Part shown: piece by piece, positions 34,158 through 46,205 of the stretch
Layout of the letters: every line of letters begins with the position of its first letter
Position numbering within the stretch: position 1 is the stretch's first letter
Assembly (NCBI GenBank): GCA_910574455.1
Contig: CAJSYZ010000001.1
Location: forward strand, 1,905,424-1,969,423
DNA: 64,000 nt
From: Trichaptum fuscoviolaceum
Lineage: Eukaryota > Basidiomycota > Agaricomycetes > Hymenochaetales > Trichaptaceae
Direction: 5' to 3'
Translations under genes and position numbers: made by a program
Notes under the pieces: generated by a model
Seen by the model: only the letters and a program-made list of their open reading frames with translations
Databases searched by the model: none
Told to the model about the DNA's origin: nothing

Positions 34158-36190
34158 ATGTCCTCGAGAACGCCTACGGATGCTACCGTCCCCGCGTACA
34201 GCGACGCGGAGAAGGGCTTGATTGACATTCATGCCCCTCATCCTACGACTACAGTGCCTGCTTCGGCCTTCAACGCCCATACGACTTCATATCCTCTGGA
34301 TGAGAAGAAAGCCGACCTAACTTCGCCTACTTTGTTCCCCCCTCCGCTGGAGAAGAAGGAAGCGCCTCCGCCCGCAGCCAAACCGTCACCTAAGAAGAAG
34401 AAGAAGGCGTCGAAGTGGGTTCTTTGGAGGCTCTGGTTCAACACATACAGGTTTGTAGTCTTATTGTCCAAAAATCTATTCGTGATTCACAAACATTTCG
34501 CAGGAAATTCTTCACTTTCGTCTTCACCATCAATGCTGTCGGAATCGGTTTAGCTGCATCAGGGCACTGGCCGTATGCTGTGCGCTACTCTGGTGCTATG
34601 GTGCTGGGAAACTTGTTCTTTGCTATCTTAATGAGGAACGAGTTGTTCGGTCGTTTCTTGTACTGGTTCGTGAACACTTTCTTTGCTAAGTGGACGCCGC
34701 TGTGGTGGAGATTGGGTTGCACATCGGTTCTTCAGGTAATCCTAATCAGCATACCTCTCATGATAGTTATTTAATACAAAGGTTCACTAGCATCTTGGAG
34801 GCATTCATAGCGGCTGCGCTTTGTCTGGCACGCTCTGGCTGATCCTTAAAGTTGTGGATACATTCCGCAATCGTGATGTTAGTCACGACTCCATTCTTGC
34901 GGTGGGAGTGGCAACAAACTTGGCGGTTGCTGTTAGCGCAGTGAGCGCCTTCCCTTGGGTTCGCAACACACATCACAAGTGGGTTTTTTGTTTGTTTTTG
35001 TGCAGCCCGTGCTGACTGTCAGCGTTCAGCGTCTTCGAGCGCCACCATCGCTTCGTCGGCTGGGTTGGCATTGTCTTCACGTATGTTCTTTTCTATGTAA
35101 TGTCAACTTTATGCTTAAAGGGCGTACTTCAGGTGGATCTTCGTCATCCTTGGAGATAGCTACGATCCGACCACTCGTACATGGCAACCGAATGGCATTC
35201 ATATCGCTCATCAACAAGACTTTTGGTTCATCTCGGGAATGACTGTTCTGTGAGTAAAGCTTGTCCCAAGTTCCACTAAGAACGCCCAGCTTAATCTGTT
35301 GGCATCAGCGTTCTCATCCCGTGGGTCTGTGTACGTGAAGTGCCTATCGACATTGAACTGCCGTCTCCAAAGGTTGCAATTGTGCGTTTCAGGCGTGGTA
35401 TGCAGCAAGGTCTTCTTGGACGAATCTCTCGTTCTTGCATCATGGAGTACCACGCTTTTGGCATTATCTCTGAAGGAACTCACTCAAAGTACCACTACAT
35501 GATTTGTGGTGTGCAAGGCGATTTCACACGCAGTCTCGTGAATGATCCCCCTCCAACACTCTGGACGCGTGAACTCAAGTTTGCGGGAGTTTCCAACACC
35601 TCGACGCTCTACAAGCGCGGCGTTCGTATCTGCACAGGTACCGGCATCGGAGCGGCACTGTCGACGTGTCTTCAGAGTCCCAACTGGTTCCTTATTTGGA
35701 TTGGAAGCGACCAGGAGAAGACCTTCGGACCTACTATTTCTGGCTTGATCCACCGACACATTGGACCTGAGAGGTGAGTGGACCTTCATATATCTTCCGC
35801 GTCAGATGTGCTGAGTATACTTCTATTAGGTTGCTGCTGTGGGATAGTAAGGCACGAGGGTGAGTTGATCCGTTAGTGTGGTTGGTGAGAGTTGCCCCTC
35901 ATACAACTTCTATCCAGTGGCCGTCCCGACAGTATGAAAATATTAAAGGAAGCGTTCTATACATGGGAGGCAGAAGGTATAATTTCAGCTACCGGTGGGA
36001 AGTCATCGCTAATTCTCGCCGTCTATAGTTGTCTTCATTACTTCGAACTACATTGGTAACTCAGAAATTATGCAAGGATGCAAGGAAGCAGGCATCCCCG
36101 CGTTCGGCACGCTATGGGACTTCGTGCGTACCTTTCACACATAGACTTTACACTACGGCCACTAATATTATCTTTGCTTCCGAACAGTAA
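34158..36190 (+). CDS. TmpA-like integral membrane flavoprotein (ferric-reductase-like)
   Basis: The start at 34158 (MSSRTPTDATVPAYSDAEKG) opens a cytosolic Pro/Lys-rich region ending in PSPKKKKKASKWVLWRL. Several membrane helices follow (FTFVFTINAVGIGLAAS; VATNLAVAVSAVSAF; FVGWVGIVFTWIFVIL; FISGMTVLVLIPWVCV). The C-terminal half has a flavin-type motif (MEYHAFGIISEG) and a nucleotide-binding loop (RGVRICTGTGIGAALSTCL), then RHIGPERLLLWDSKARG and FITSNYIGNSEIMQGCKEAG. It ends GTLWDF before a TAA just after the last acceptor. This is the TmpA/NRPS-like membrane-domain family, first studied as a regulator of Aspergillus conidiation. There is no adenylation domain, so it is the stand-alone TmpA type. 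The reductase substrate is unknown. Confidence 0.75.
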
Positions 36191-38053
36191 TTGGCTTGGT
36201 CTGACCGACGCTTCGCATTTTTCTGTCTATTCACGCATTACCTTAGAGAGCAGAAGGGTGAACGGTCGATAGTCTACGGTAGCCCACTCGCACGCAAATA
36301 TCTATGCTTTCTTGTAATCTTAATGGATTTCACCTTGTACAGTATGTGGAGCACACGGGCCTTCAATCTTCGGTCGTTACAACGTCAAAGTTACCAGTGA
36401 TGGACTGATGTTCCCGTCCGCCGCAGTACTTATGATGATGGATGGGTATTGCATATGTGGGGTTATCGGATGTAGTCTATGTGCAGTTACGTGGTGGCCA
36501 TCGATGAAAACCCTCGCGGTGTCTATCGCGATGCTGGGCGTGCAAGCACTATCTTAGGTTACATACCAACGTTCTTCACTGGTTGTTCACACTCTCGTGG
36601 GACGCGCAGGCGGATGGAAGGAAGACATCTCGCACGTATAAATAACAGTGTGCGCCGCGCCAGGGTCCAGCGTCTTCTCTTCGGTGCTTCGCCAGCCTGT
36701 CGCGTCGATATGATTTGCGTCGACGATGCCTTTTATAGGCAAGAACGCGAGTTGGGACCCACAGCGTGAGGAGGCGTCTGAGGCAACCGTGTCGCATAAT
36801 TTGCGAAATCTGGCTAGTGCTCAGGCGTGGTCCAAGGATGTAATGAGTCGATGAAGGATATCGGTTGCAGAACTGATAACATATTAAGAGTCCTCCTATG
36901 ACTGCGCGAATGATAGTAAATGGAGCATGCTGTTTGTTTTCAAGAAGTCCGAGTCGCTACGTTCTGCTCTGATAGTCTAGCGAATGTTAGCTCAAATTGA
37001 AGATGGCAAGCATGTGCGCAATAATTCTGTTATCACCAACACTCCCAAGGATGATAATGAAGATCCGTTCGTCACCGGACAGCAAGTCCGAAAAGGCAAG
37101 ACGACAAAAGAGTCAAAGAACTTAGAAAACAACCAGGACACGGTTGAACCGGTACACAAAGCACCCGTAAGGCAGGCCCCTCGAATGTTGTTGACTATGA
37201 GGTAGAGAGTTTCGGAAATAGTTCATATTGCACAGCCGTTTTTATATTATACAGTGATCAATGGATAGAGAGACGTATAGACATGTAAAATGATACTGAA
37301 GTAAAGCGAGGGCGAGAAGGTAGTAATCGAGATAGATAGATCAAGGAGGAAAGACGAATGAGATAATGTACACGGAAGATGACGCAGGGAGGTAGAGGGT
37401 AGGTAGACGTGGTGAGTCAGGAGTAGGTCTTCCTAAGTCGCTCCTGCTGTTCACTAGCGTGTGCAACACGCCGAAAAGGTGAGGGGAAAAGAAAGATGAA
37501 ATGGGATGATAGACAACAGACAACACAACGCGATCCCGAACTTCTGGTAGATACACATACAGGTACAGCTGTATGTATGCATACGTATGTACTGCGAAAA
37601 ATAGAACGCGGCCGGTACAATACAATTATTAACATGATCAAGGATCGAGAGGGGATATATGAGAGGATCGAGAGCGGGGATCGAGCTGGCCTAGTGCGTA
37701 TCAATCACAAGGGCAGAAGAACAGCCTGCCGGGCGAAAAGAAGAGTGAACGGAAATGTACTAGAAGACGGAGGCGACCACGAAGAACGTAGGATCGCAAG
37801 ATGTATGTGTGGGTAGGAGGCCCCGTTGTATCCTTATCCTTTGTTCACAAACCAGGAACGACCCAGAGTTGCGGGATGTCTGGAGTTGTAGAGCTAAAGA
37901 TTCGGCACAGCAAAATAAAGAGGGGGGGGGGGGGGGGGGGGGAAGAGAGGGGCTGGCGGATAAGAAAAGGAAGTATACAGGATGTACACCTGTGAGGTAA
38001 GACAGGGATGAAACACACTCAAAGCCAGAGGAACACCTGACGAACGGGTGCGT
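36191..38053. other. Gap with unassigned ORFs and simple-sequence DNA
   Basis: About 1.9 kb contains no gene I can name. An open frame near 36343-36560 (+) reads GAHGPSIFGRYNVKVTSDGL then MFPSAAVLMMMDG and a hydrophobic stretch; it lacks an ATG and could be an exon or relic. A 73-codon charged ORF lies at 36984-37205. AG/GA-rich repeats and a 21-base G run follow. Confidence 0.35.
37922..37942. repeat. Homopolymer tract of 21 G
   Basis: There are twenty-one consecutive G on the + strand, within purine-rich sequence 110 bp beyond the stop of the ERI1-like gene (C tract in its transcript direction). The exact length may suffer from sequencing error. Confidence 0.85.
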
Positions 38054-40491
38054 TCAGATAAAGCAGTACTCCTCAAGGACTTGACCCGGCTTGCCCATCC
38101 ACTGCCAGCGCCGGCCAGGGTAGATCGTCGTGTTCGGTTCAAGACGAATTCCACGTCTGCCTAGCTCAGTGACGATGCGAGCGATGTTGCGAGTATCCTG
38201 TTTAAAAGTGCCATGTAGAGTACGATCTGTCAGTCAGTAACTCGCCATGACAGCAGCTAAGATTGTATATAATGAACAAAGGATAGAAATGAAGATGTGT
38301 CCTGAAAAGTAAAAGCATAGAATGTCATGGAATGAGCTTAACGCCTACTCCGCACGCTACTGAGCGGACCGCAACCAATGCGCCCACCCTTCCCAGCGAT
38401 TGGAGGGTAAAGAAGGGACGAGAGTGTCGTAGGAAATGGAATCGGGAACAACTAGTAAGCGGACGGTGTACTCACATCAATACCACTGTGCTGGCGCCCC
38501 ACGAACGCCGGTAGACTGAGCGCGCGAAGTTGCTGCGAAATGTTCATGGATCGCCGCTGTGGAGGGACGGAGAAAGAGGTTTGTCAGTGTCCGTCCCTTC
38601 TTGCCAATTCATGCATAATGAATTTATCTGAGCAGTAAATATGATGTAGCACACGGCCTGTGAGATAGCCTCACAGACTCTGCAAGAGTCCGCGGATGTA
38701 CCTATCAACTGCGCAGATTTGCTGAGTTGAATGATTGCTTTATATACGAGGTGTTGCGAAGTGGTTGAACACAGTTTTATGCTCACACTGATGACCGAGG
38801 AACTTTTGCTAACACTCACCCTTGGGAACGCAACGTACTGTTGCTGTCGCGCTGCAACGGCGGAAGCACCTACCTCCTGCAAGGTGAGGTAGTAATTCAC
38901 CGTTTTGCGCACATCGAGTACGTCGCCTTTTAGCCAATCTGGCATTTGAATCTATAGGTTACGAGGTATCTTTCTTTACTTCGTGCTTCTTTATTCATTA
39001 CATGTTATGCTTACCTTGGAGATGAAGCACTGCTTGACAACAAAGTCTCGGATGTCAAACGGTCCGTCTGTACACCTTCAGCAATAAGCATTGTTAACTC
39101 AATGGTGTACGATACAGGCGATTACAAGTACGTACCATGTAAATCTCTGTAACTTCTGGCCGGTCACTGCGTCAATGAGACCATTCCTAACCATAAACTC
39201 CCTGAAAGATTCAAGGACTTTCACGAATTTCGGTGCACGATTCACGTCGGCCTATCAATAACATCCTAGTAAGCCCATCTTCTAGTCATCTTGAAACCTT
39301 CCGGCCTCCGACTGCTCTTGATGAAGTCACATACCTGGGTGATACCAGTCAAAGACGTACAAAATGCTGACAGTTCGGGTTTCCATGTTGGCTTAACGAA
39401 GGACCGGAACTCATCAGCTGTGTATAGCTCCTTTGCACGCCCTTGCTTGTCCTTATTTCTCCACCGAAGAAGACATACAGGCCACTCCTAGCATATCCGG
39501 TTAGTAATTAGTAACAAAGATTGCGGGATTTTCCGAAGTAGACGGGAGAAGATTGGCCATCATGCACGAATGTATGCAAGCAATATGTGGCGTGGATGAG
39601 GTGCTTGGGCGCTTAAAGGACCGAAGTCGCGTGCGCGACGTGACAGATCCCCCAGCACACACGTCGCAACAGCCCCCACAAAGCGAACGGGGAGAATGGT
39701 GCGGGAAATGAGCAAATCAAGAGAACATGAAAACTCACGATGATCTCATTTGGCCAGTTGAAATCTGTGCCCTCCTTGCATGTTGCCTCGACGTCAAGTA
39801 CGAGGAACGCGTCGTACGGCTGCTTTACAGGCCAAGGCACTTCAGGTAAGTTTAGAACCGGTGTCTCAGACGTCGTATGCGGTGCTGGAGAAGAAGTATG
39901 AGGAGGTGCAGGTGCCGCCGAAGTAGGGGCTACGGGTACGCGGTCGGATGAAAGAGTGAGTGTGGCGAGGTCGGGTAGCGGAAGCTGGACAGCGCGGGGG
40001 AGGGTCGTGGCGATCATGGCGTACAGACTGGCGAAGAAGCCTTTGCGCTCGGGTTCTATCCCGGAATCTTGTTCTTGCTCTACTGTTTGTGAAGACGAAG
40101 TGGTACTAGTGGAAGTGGTTGCAGTAGAGGTTGAAGTTGCAGTAGAGGCTACAGAGGTATCGCGTGAAAGGCTACTTGGGTGAGCAGGCTGTCCGCGCGA
40201 CTGCCTTTCGTTCTGCACAAGTCTTGCAGCACCTTTCCTCCTGGCCTTTACACCTTTCCTAGATACAGGGCCAACACGAGCGCTCCGGTTTACTTGGATC
40301 TTTGCAATCTGGGTGTCGTTAAAGGAAGCAGAATGGACAAATCGAGTCACAAGCCTGAATGTGGCGAAAATGAGAGTGAGGAGGAGAAAGACTGAAAGGA
40401 AAGCGAGAAGGGCGTCTTGGTAGGAGTCAGGATATAGTATACGGTTTGGAAAGAAGGATAGATAGTAATGGGGGAGGTTATAGGAGAGCAT
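38054..40491 (-). CDS. ERI1-like 3'-5' exoribonuclease (DEDDh) with N-terminal membrane anchor
   Basis: The first exon (40491 to about 39736) is open through a hydrophobic segment at residues about 25-45 (ALLAFLSVFLLLTLIFATF), a basic then Ser/Thr-rich linker, and the first exonuclease motif. DEDDh residues can be read: Asp and Glu in FLVLDVEATC, Asp in WCTDGPFDIRDFV, and His plus Asp in QHSGIDDTRNIARI. The tail RIRLEPN-type region ends in LEEYCFI. ERI1/3'hExo enzymes trim histone mRNA, 5.8S rRNA and siRNA ends. About six exons are joined by short introns. The start at 40491 is favoured; ATG 40506 adds five residues. It diverges from CMS1 with a 165 bp promoter. The predicted membrane anchor is unusual for this family. 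Confidence 0.85.
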
Positions 40492-40656
40492 GGCCAGGAT
40501 AACCACAGCTGTTATCTCCTTTTCTTCAATACACTTCCGACTCTACTTTACCATGCGTGCGAAATTTGTGTCCCTTATCGGGTAATTATTGCCTTTAATT
40601 CTCCATTCGCTCTTCTCCTTTCTCCTCAGACATCTATAAGCTTCCGACACACAGCA

Positions 40657-41819
40657 ATGTCCGCTACCCGCGCAGATGATCTAGGCGACGACTATTTGCC
40701 AGACGGGCTGGTCGCCGACGATCCAGACGACGCAGTCTCGCTCGAGTCCGACGAGGACGAGCCCGAGTTCACAGGTCTCTCTGCAGATGCTGGTCCAATC
40801 ACCGCAGCTTCTGCTGGCACCCACTCCGCCAATACGGACGATGCTGTTAAGGCAAAGAAGCGTAAACGTAGGGAAAAGGAGAAGGAGAAGAGGCTAAAGG
40901 TGCGTTAGTCCATGCTGCGCTTTAGCTTGGGGACGCTATTCTAACTTGCCAACTCAGAAACGCAAATTATTAGACTCGGCTACTGTCCCTTCTGATCAAG
41001 TTTCGATTGCGGCGCAGTCACCTTCTGTCTTAGTAGACTATTTATCAAAATTACAAGCCAGATCATATCCTAAACTATCTGTTGTGGAGCTAGAAGACAT
41101 ACGAATACCAGGTACAGAGTCAGAGCTTCCTACGAAAGCCTTGACTCCTATCAAACTAACGGTATACAGAGAGTGCTATAGCAGATACTACCGCATGGAC
41201 CGCGCCTCGGACAGTCGACCAGCTCGGTAACTTTATTGCCAAAGGTCCGTGGACATGACTATATCCCGGTTCTTGATTCGCTGACCTCCTATCTGACGCA
41301 TAGTCGTCCCGACACTCAAAACCCGGCTCACGCAGCGGTCCAAAGACAATGGCGCGCCGACTCTACTTTTCATAGCTGGCGGAGCGCTGCGGGTAATTGA
41401 CTTAGTTCACGCTCTGAAGAGCAAGACGATCCGTGGCGAGAAGGGCGGCGACGTGGCAAAGCTCTTTGCTCGGCATATCAAGCTTGAGGACCATGTCACT
41501 TACCTCCGGCGCACAAAGATCGGTTCAGGAGTCGGCACACCCGGGCGGATCGGAAAATTGCTTTGCGAGACAGGTCGGGCGTCGCTTTTACTTCTCAGTT
41601 TTCAACGGACGCATTATTGACCCGAGCTTTTTCTCTGCAGACGCACTGTCGACGTCCGCATTAACGCACATCATGCTCGATGTCTCCTTCCAGGACGCGA
41701 AGAAGCGGTCAATGCTTGACATACCGGAGACGCGCGACGAAACCTTCCGTACAGTGCTGGGTGCCGAGTCTGTCCGGGAGGGCATTCGTAATGGAAAGAT
41801 CCAACTGGTCCTATTCTGA
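40657..41819 (+). CDS. CMS1: CMS1-like ribosome biogenesis protein
   Basis: The start at 40657 (MSATRADDLGDDYLPDGL) leads into an acidic N-terminus and a highly basic patch (KAKKRKRREKEKEKRLKKRK). The degenerate DEAD-helicase-like Cms1 core follows (TLLFIAGGALRVIDLVHALK; VTYLRRTKIGSGVGTPGRI; THIMLDVSFQDAKKRSMLD) and ends GIRNGKIQLVLF. Cms1/CMSS1 is a nucleolar factor of small-subunit processome biogenesis. Four or five exons are needed; the introns near 40901-40958, 41108-41165 and 41586-41638 are approximate. Length is about 300 residues, normal for the family. Confidence 0.88.
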
Positions 41820-42038
41820 CCGTTCCTCTTCCTGTCTTTGTGATATGCTCTGCACAAGTCGGGTTTGTTTACTCATTCCCTTTTCATCACACATTTTTAT
41901 ATCATTACACTGACTTGCATTATGCATCACTTATTTTCCAGTTTTTATGCATCCTATAATATGTTCTGTGATTAATTTACACCGCAATGTATACGATTCG
42001 CAAGTAAAGGAATAGATGAGTTATGAGTAGGTAGATGA

Positions 42039-42532
42039 TTAAAAGCCCTTGGGGTTCGTCCGTAATGTTAACTATAGCAATGACAGTTGATGAGCAAGCG
42101 CAATGGGAATGATATAACTACGCACCCGAGTGAACTTAGGGACCTTATGAATACCCTTGCGATATCCCCGAGCGTGCGGCGAAAATGCTGTATATTTGTC
42201 TCGAGCAGGCATCTCATGCTCTTTCGGTAATTCCAAAGCCTTGTCCTGATCATACAAAGAGCCAGTTTCAGATTTTCTTCATGCGTGCTAATAAGATAAC
42301 GGGCGTACCAAAGCTGCGCATTGCACCCCACTCGCACGAACAGTCTCGATAACCTCATCCACCATTTTTAATCGTTTCCGTTGGTTTGCTTTGCGTGTGA
42401 CGGACAACTTCCATGGCGTTTTCCTATGGAAGTTTAGGCATGAGTGATAGAAATTAAAGAAATACTTTCATATAAGAAGCACCATAAGAGACCCCCGAAG
42501 CTAACACGCGATGCGTGAAATGGACCAAACAT
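42039..42532 (-). CDS. MRPL31: Mitochondrial large-subunit ribosomal protein mL60 (MRPL31)
   Basis: Four short exons join to about 100 residues: MFGPFHASRVSFGGLLW, then KTPWKLSVTRKANQRKRLKM plus VDEVIETVRASG, then DKALELPKEHEMPARDKYTA plus GYRKGIHKVPKFTR, then LTLRTNPKGF and stop. The opening Phe-Gly-x-Phe, the Gly-Gly-Leu-Leu-Trp-Lys-x-Pro-Trp box and the Arg-Lys-x-Arg-Leu motif are the mL60 signature. It is part of the mitoribosome large subunit and is fungus-specific. It diverges from SF3A1. Confidence 0.9.
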
Positions 42533-42743
42533 GTCTGGTGGAGAAGAGGTTATGAGCACTGGCAGAAGCAAACTTCGTCCACTGGCACTGGCAGCCGGTG
42601 ATGACGTAAGCTAGCCTAGTAGTAGCAAGCCCAGACATAGTGCCTTCAAGTTCTGTTTGAGTGACCAGCTTCTTCTCCGCCACATTCTCTTATTTCGCTC
42701 CCTCATCTCTGCATCTCACAGACAGGAAAGGTGGTGAAGAAAT

Positions 42744-45604
42744 ATGGCAACTGTAGACGTGCAGCGGCCGTTAACGAATGGCCATGGAGTTGCGAACGGT
42801 CACGCGCATGGCGAGGACGTCGAGATGAACGGAACAGAAGGAAGTGCAGCAGCGAACGGGGACGCTGGCGCTGCATCAGGCAGCAGTGGTCCGAGGTTTG
42901 CAACAGGCCTTATTCTCCCCCCGCCTGACATTAAATGTGAGTGCTGACTTCAGTTCTCGTGTCATACAGTTCTTGACCTCCATTCTCTAAACCTCAATCA
43001 ACTCGCACGTTTCTTGACATAACGATATCTACAAAATGAATTTCGCGAACGCCGAAATTTCTCTAATTAGCCATCATCGACCGTACGGCGTCTTTCGTCG
43101 CACGCTCTGCGAATCCTCTGCAGTTCGAGGACAAAGTCCGCGAAGGCCAGCGCTCAGATCCAAAATTTTCGTTCTTGAACCCGGCCGACCCATATCATGC
43201 TTACTATCGGCACAAAATGGCGCGAATATCGCAAGGCGAGGAAGACGAAGCCGTACCGGACAAAGAAAAGAGTCAGGAACCCTTGGTAGCAGAGGAGCAA
43301 GTGAAACCTCAAGGAAAAATCGGTGTAGAGCCTCCACCTGCGGAATTTGTGCTTGACGCACCTCCCGTGAGCGCTGTCGACCTGTGAGTGACTTAAAAGT
43401 CCATCTCTTTACTCAGGAAGGTCCTGACCATTTGCTATATTACCGTAGCGATACTATAAAGTTAACTGCTCTTTTCACTGCCCGCCGTGGTCGTGCATTC
43501 ATGTACGCGATCTCGCAACGTGAAGCGCGGAATTTTGAGTTCGAGTTTCTCCGACCTACAAGTCCACTTTTCGGCTACTTCAATGCGTTGGTCGAACAAT
43601 ACTCGAAAGTCCTCCTCCCACCACCAGAGCTACGGGAGAAAATCACGCGTGGTACGGAACCTGACGCTCGATGGAAGATGCTTGAGATCAGTCACCAGCA
43701 TGCAGAATGGGAACGTGCTAGACGGGAAAAGGAGAAGAAGAGACACGACGACAAGGAGGCTGAAAGGAGTGAGTCCTTCATGTACCATTCCTATGATGGC
43801 TGCCTCTAAGAACTTTTGCTTTCAAGTCGCTTTTGCTGAGATTGACTGGCATGATTACGCCATTGTCCAGACAATCGAATTTACAACTGCAGACGCATCA
43901 TTAGAACTGCCACCACCTATGACTCTGGACCAGATGATCAGTAGTACACTTGCACAGAAGAAGATGGCGGCAATGATTATGGAAGACACAGCAGAACAAG
44001 TCGAAGCTGTCAGAGCACAACACGCTGCCGCGGAGGCTGAAGCTGCATTAGGAGTGGGTTCTGCGGGTCCTCGCCCTGATGGGATGGATGTTAGTGACGA
44101 TGAGGACGGTGAAGCGAATGAGCGGAGGAGGCGGGATGAGGAAGAAAGGCAGAGGGAAATGGAACGAGCACGGGCCATCCAAGCTACTTCAATGGATTCC
44201 TCGGGCCCCATGAAAATTCGTACGGATTATGTGCCAAAACGTAAGTCGTGAAGCTACAGTTCAGTATTCAGACTACTGACTTGAGCGCTGCATTACAGTC
44301 GGTTCAAAGGCGGGCAAGGTCACAACAACGACATGCTCTGTCTGCGGGCAGCAAATACCAGTAGACGAGTTGCAAGAACACATGCGTATCGAACTGCTCG
44401 ATCCACGGTGGAAAGAACAGCGAGATCAACTCGAAGCACGTCGTGCACAGCTCACCGAATTACAGCGCGGTGCAAACGTCGAGTCGTCGCTCAAGTCACT
44501 TGCACGCGCCCGTGTCGATATCTTCGGCACGGAGGTGGACGAGGAGAAGCGCAAGCGCGAGGAACAAGCGCAAATTGCGCAGCGCAAGGAACGCGAGAAG
44601 GTTGTGTGGGACGGTCATACAGCTTCGAAGGACAAAACACTCGACAAGTTCTCAACGAACGTGAATTTCGAAGAGCAAATTGCTGCCATTCATCGTGCAA
44701 AGGGTCTTGGCCCGTGAGTCCAGTTCTATAATTCTAGTTATGTCTTACTCTGAGCTGACGGTCGTTCTTATAGAATCGATGCATCAATAGGACCTGGGAT
44801 CGGTCCAGCTGCCGGACCAGGCGTCGTACCCTCCTTACCTCCACCTCCCCCCTCTTTACCAGCTCCTCCCCGTGTTGCATCCACTACACCAGGCGGAGCG
44901 CCCAACCCCGCTTTCGATGCAGCGACTATCTCTGCTGCGCCGCAACCTGCATCGATCTACGCCGCCGCACAGCCCGCACCAGTCATGCTCCCGCCATTGC
45001 ACTACCAGCCCATGGACGCCGCACAGCCGTTCGGGTACCAGCCACCACCCGGGCCTGGTATGGGCCCGCCGGGCATGCACCCCGCGCGACTCGCTGCGCT
45101 TGCGGGCTCGCCGCCTCCCCCGCAGGTGGGTATGGTGCGTAGTGCAGACCAGATGGAGGGCAGTGATGGGATCCCTCCTGCGAAGAAGCAGAAGGTCGCC
45201 CGTCTACCTGGTGGGCAGTACTATCCTGAGGATGATTGGATAAACCTCCACCCGGTAAGCGGACTAGGTGTACATTTTTTCCATTGTTATATCTAATGCA
45301 TCTGTTACCCTTCTTGCTCTAGCATCCCATTTCAATACAGGTACAACTTCCCAATGACTCAACAAAACCAGAATGGAAGCTCGACGGCAGCGTGGTGACA
45401 CTGCCTGAGATCCCGGTGACATTCCTCGTCTCGACTCTGCGGGACCATCTCGTGCGACACATGGGAAGCAGCGTACCCCTCTCACGTATTATCCTCTCGT
45501 TTAATGGCAAGATGCTCACCAACGCAAACAAGCTTGCGTCCTACAACATCGAGGATGAGGACCTCCTTGTCCTGTCCGTTCGTGACCCGAAGAAGAAAAA
45601 ATGA
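42744..45604 (+). CDS. PRP21: Splicing factor 3A subunit 1 (SF3A1/PRP21)
   Basis: The start is at 42744 (MATVDVQRPLTNGHGVANGH). Two SURP modules are clear: FVARSANPLQFEDKVREGQR through FSFLNPADPYHAYYRHKM, and ISQREARNFEFEFLRPTSPL through FGYFNALVEQYSKVL. A charged helical segment follows (ERARREKEKKRHDDKEAER), then the SF3A1 core (FAEIDWHDYAIVQTIEF; PLTLDQM-type ELPPPMTLDQM; IPVDELQEHMRIELLDPRWK), a Pro-rich region, and a C-terminal ubiquitin-like domain (PVTFLVSTLRDHLVRHMGSS; ILSFNGKMLTNANKLASYNI) ending KKKK. It is a U2 snRNP subunit needed for branch-site recognition. About six or seven introns interrupt it. Size near 750-790 residues is normal. Confidence 0.95.
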
Positions 45605-46205
45605 ACACCTTAGGAAGCGTCGTGGAGGTGTGCCTGTCGTATGCTACCGGGTTATCTTAAAGATCGACATTACCGTGGCACAACCTATTTTGCCTTTCGC
45701 CCACTTATGTGCTTCTTCTCCGGTTCCTTGCCTGTAAGCTATTACGCTCATATTGAATGTAAATATGAATCTACGAAAACATCATCGTCATAATTGCTCT
45801 AGACCTGCACGAAAAATGAGAGTTCAAGCCTGGGCTTAGTCTCGGCTGTCAAGCATTTTCATAAAGCTTCGATCATTTGACCAAAAAGTGTGTATCAATG
45901 CGTATGTGTGGGTATGTAAGTACATGATTTGGTGAACTGATGCGTTATCGCTACATGAGACGCGAGCTGTACGATTTTGTGCTACTTCTTTTAAGGAAAG
46001 ATGCATAATGTTTGATGCTATTGATGATGCGAAAGAAAGAGCCAGAAGGATAATAAACACAACTAAAACCCGATGCCGATGTGCCCAGAGCGAGGCGAGG
46101 AAAAGAAACCAAATGAAATGTAAAACGTTGCGCGAACCGTCGGCGTCGAGAGCAGAGACCAGTGATGTCACCTTTCTGTTTGCTCAGATATGACCGGTCC
46201 GCAAC
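45605..46205. other. Convergent 3' intergenic region
   Basis: Six hundred bases follow SF3A1 with AT-rich 3'UTR-like sequence. A 45836-46171 minus ORF has no ATG at its upstream end and no family feature. No gene is supported. Confidence 0.45.

Noticed and set aside
34158..36190. DGAT2-type acyltransferase or NRPS for the membrane protein
   Set aside because: There is no HPHG acyltransferase motif, and no adenylation or carrier domain. The FAD and nucleotide loops with multiple helices fit the TmpA family.
43487..44251. 254-codon ORF within SF3A1
   Set aside because: Its first half is out of frame with the SURP domain. Only the part after about 43830 is the true SF3A1 frame, joined by an intron.
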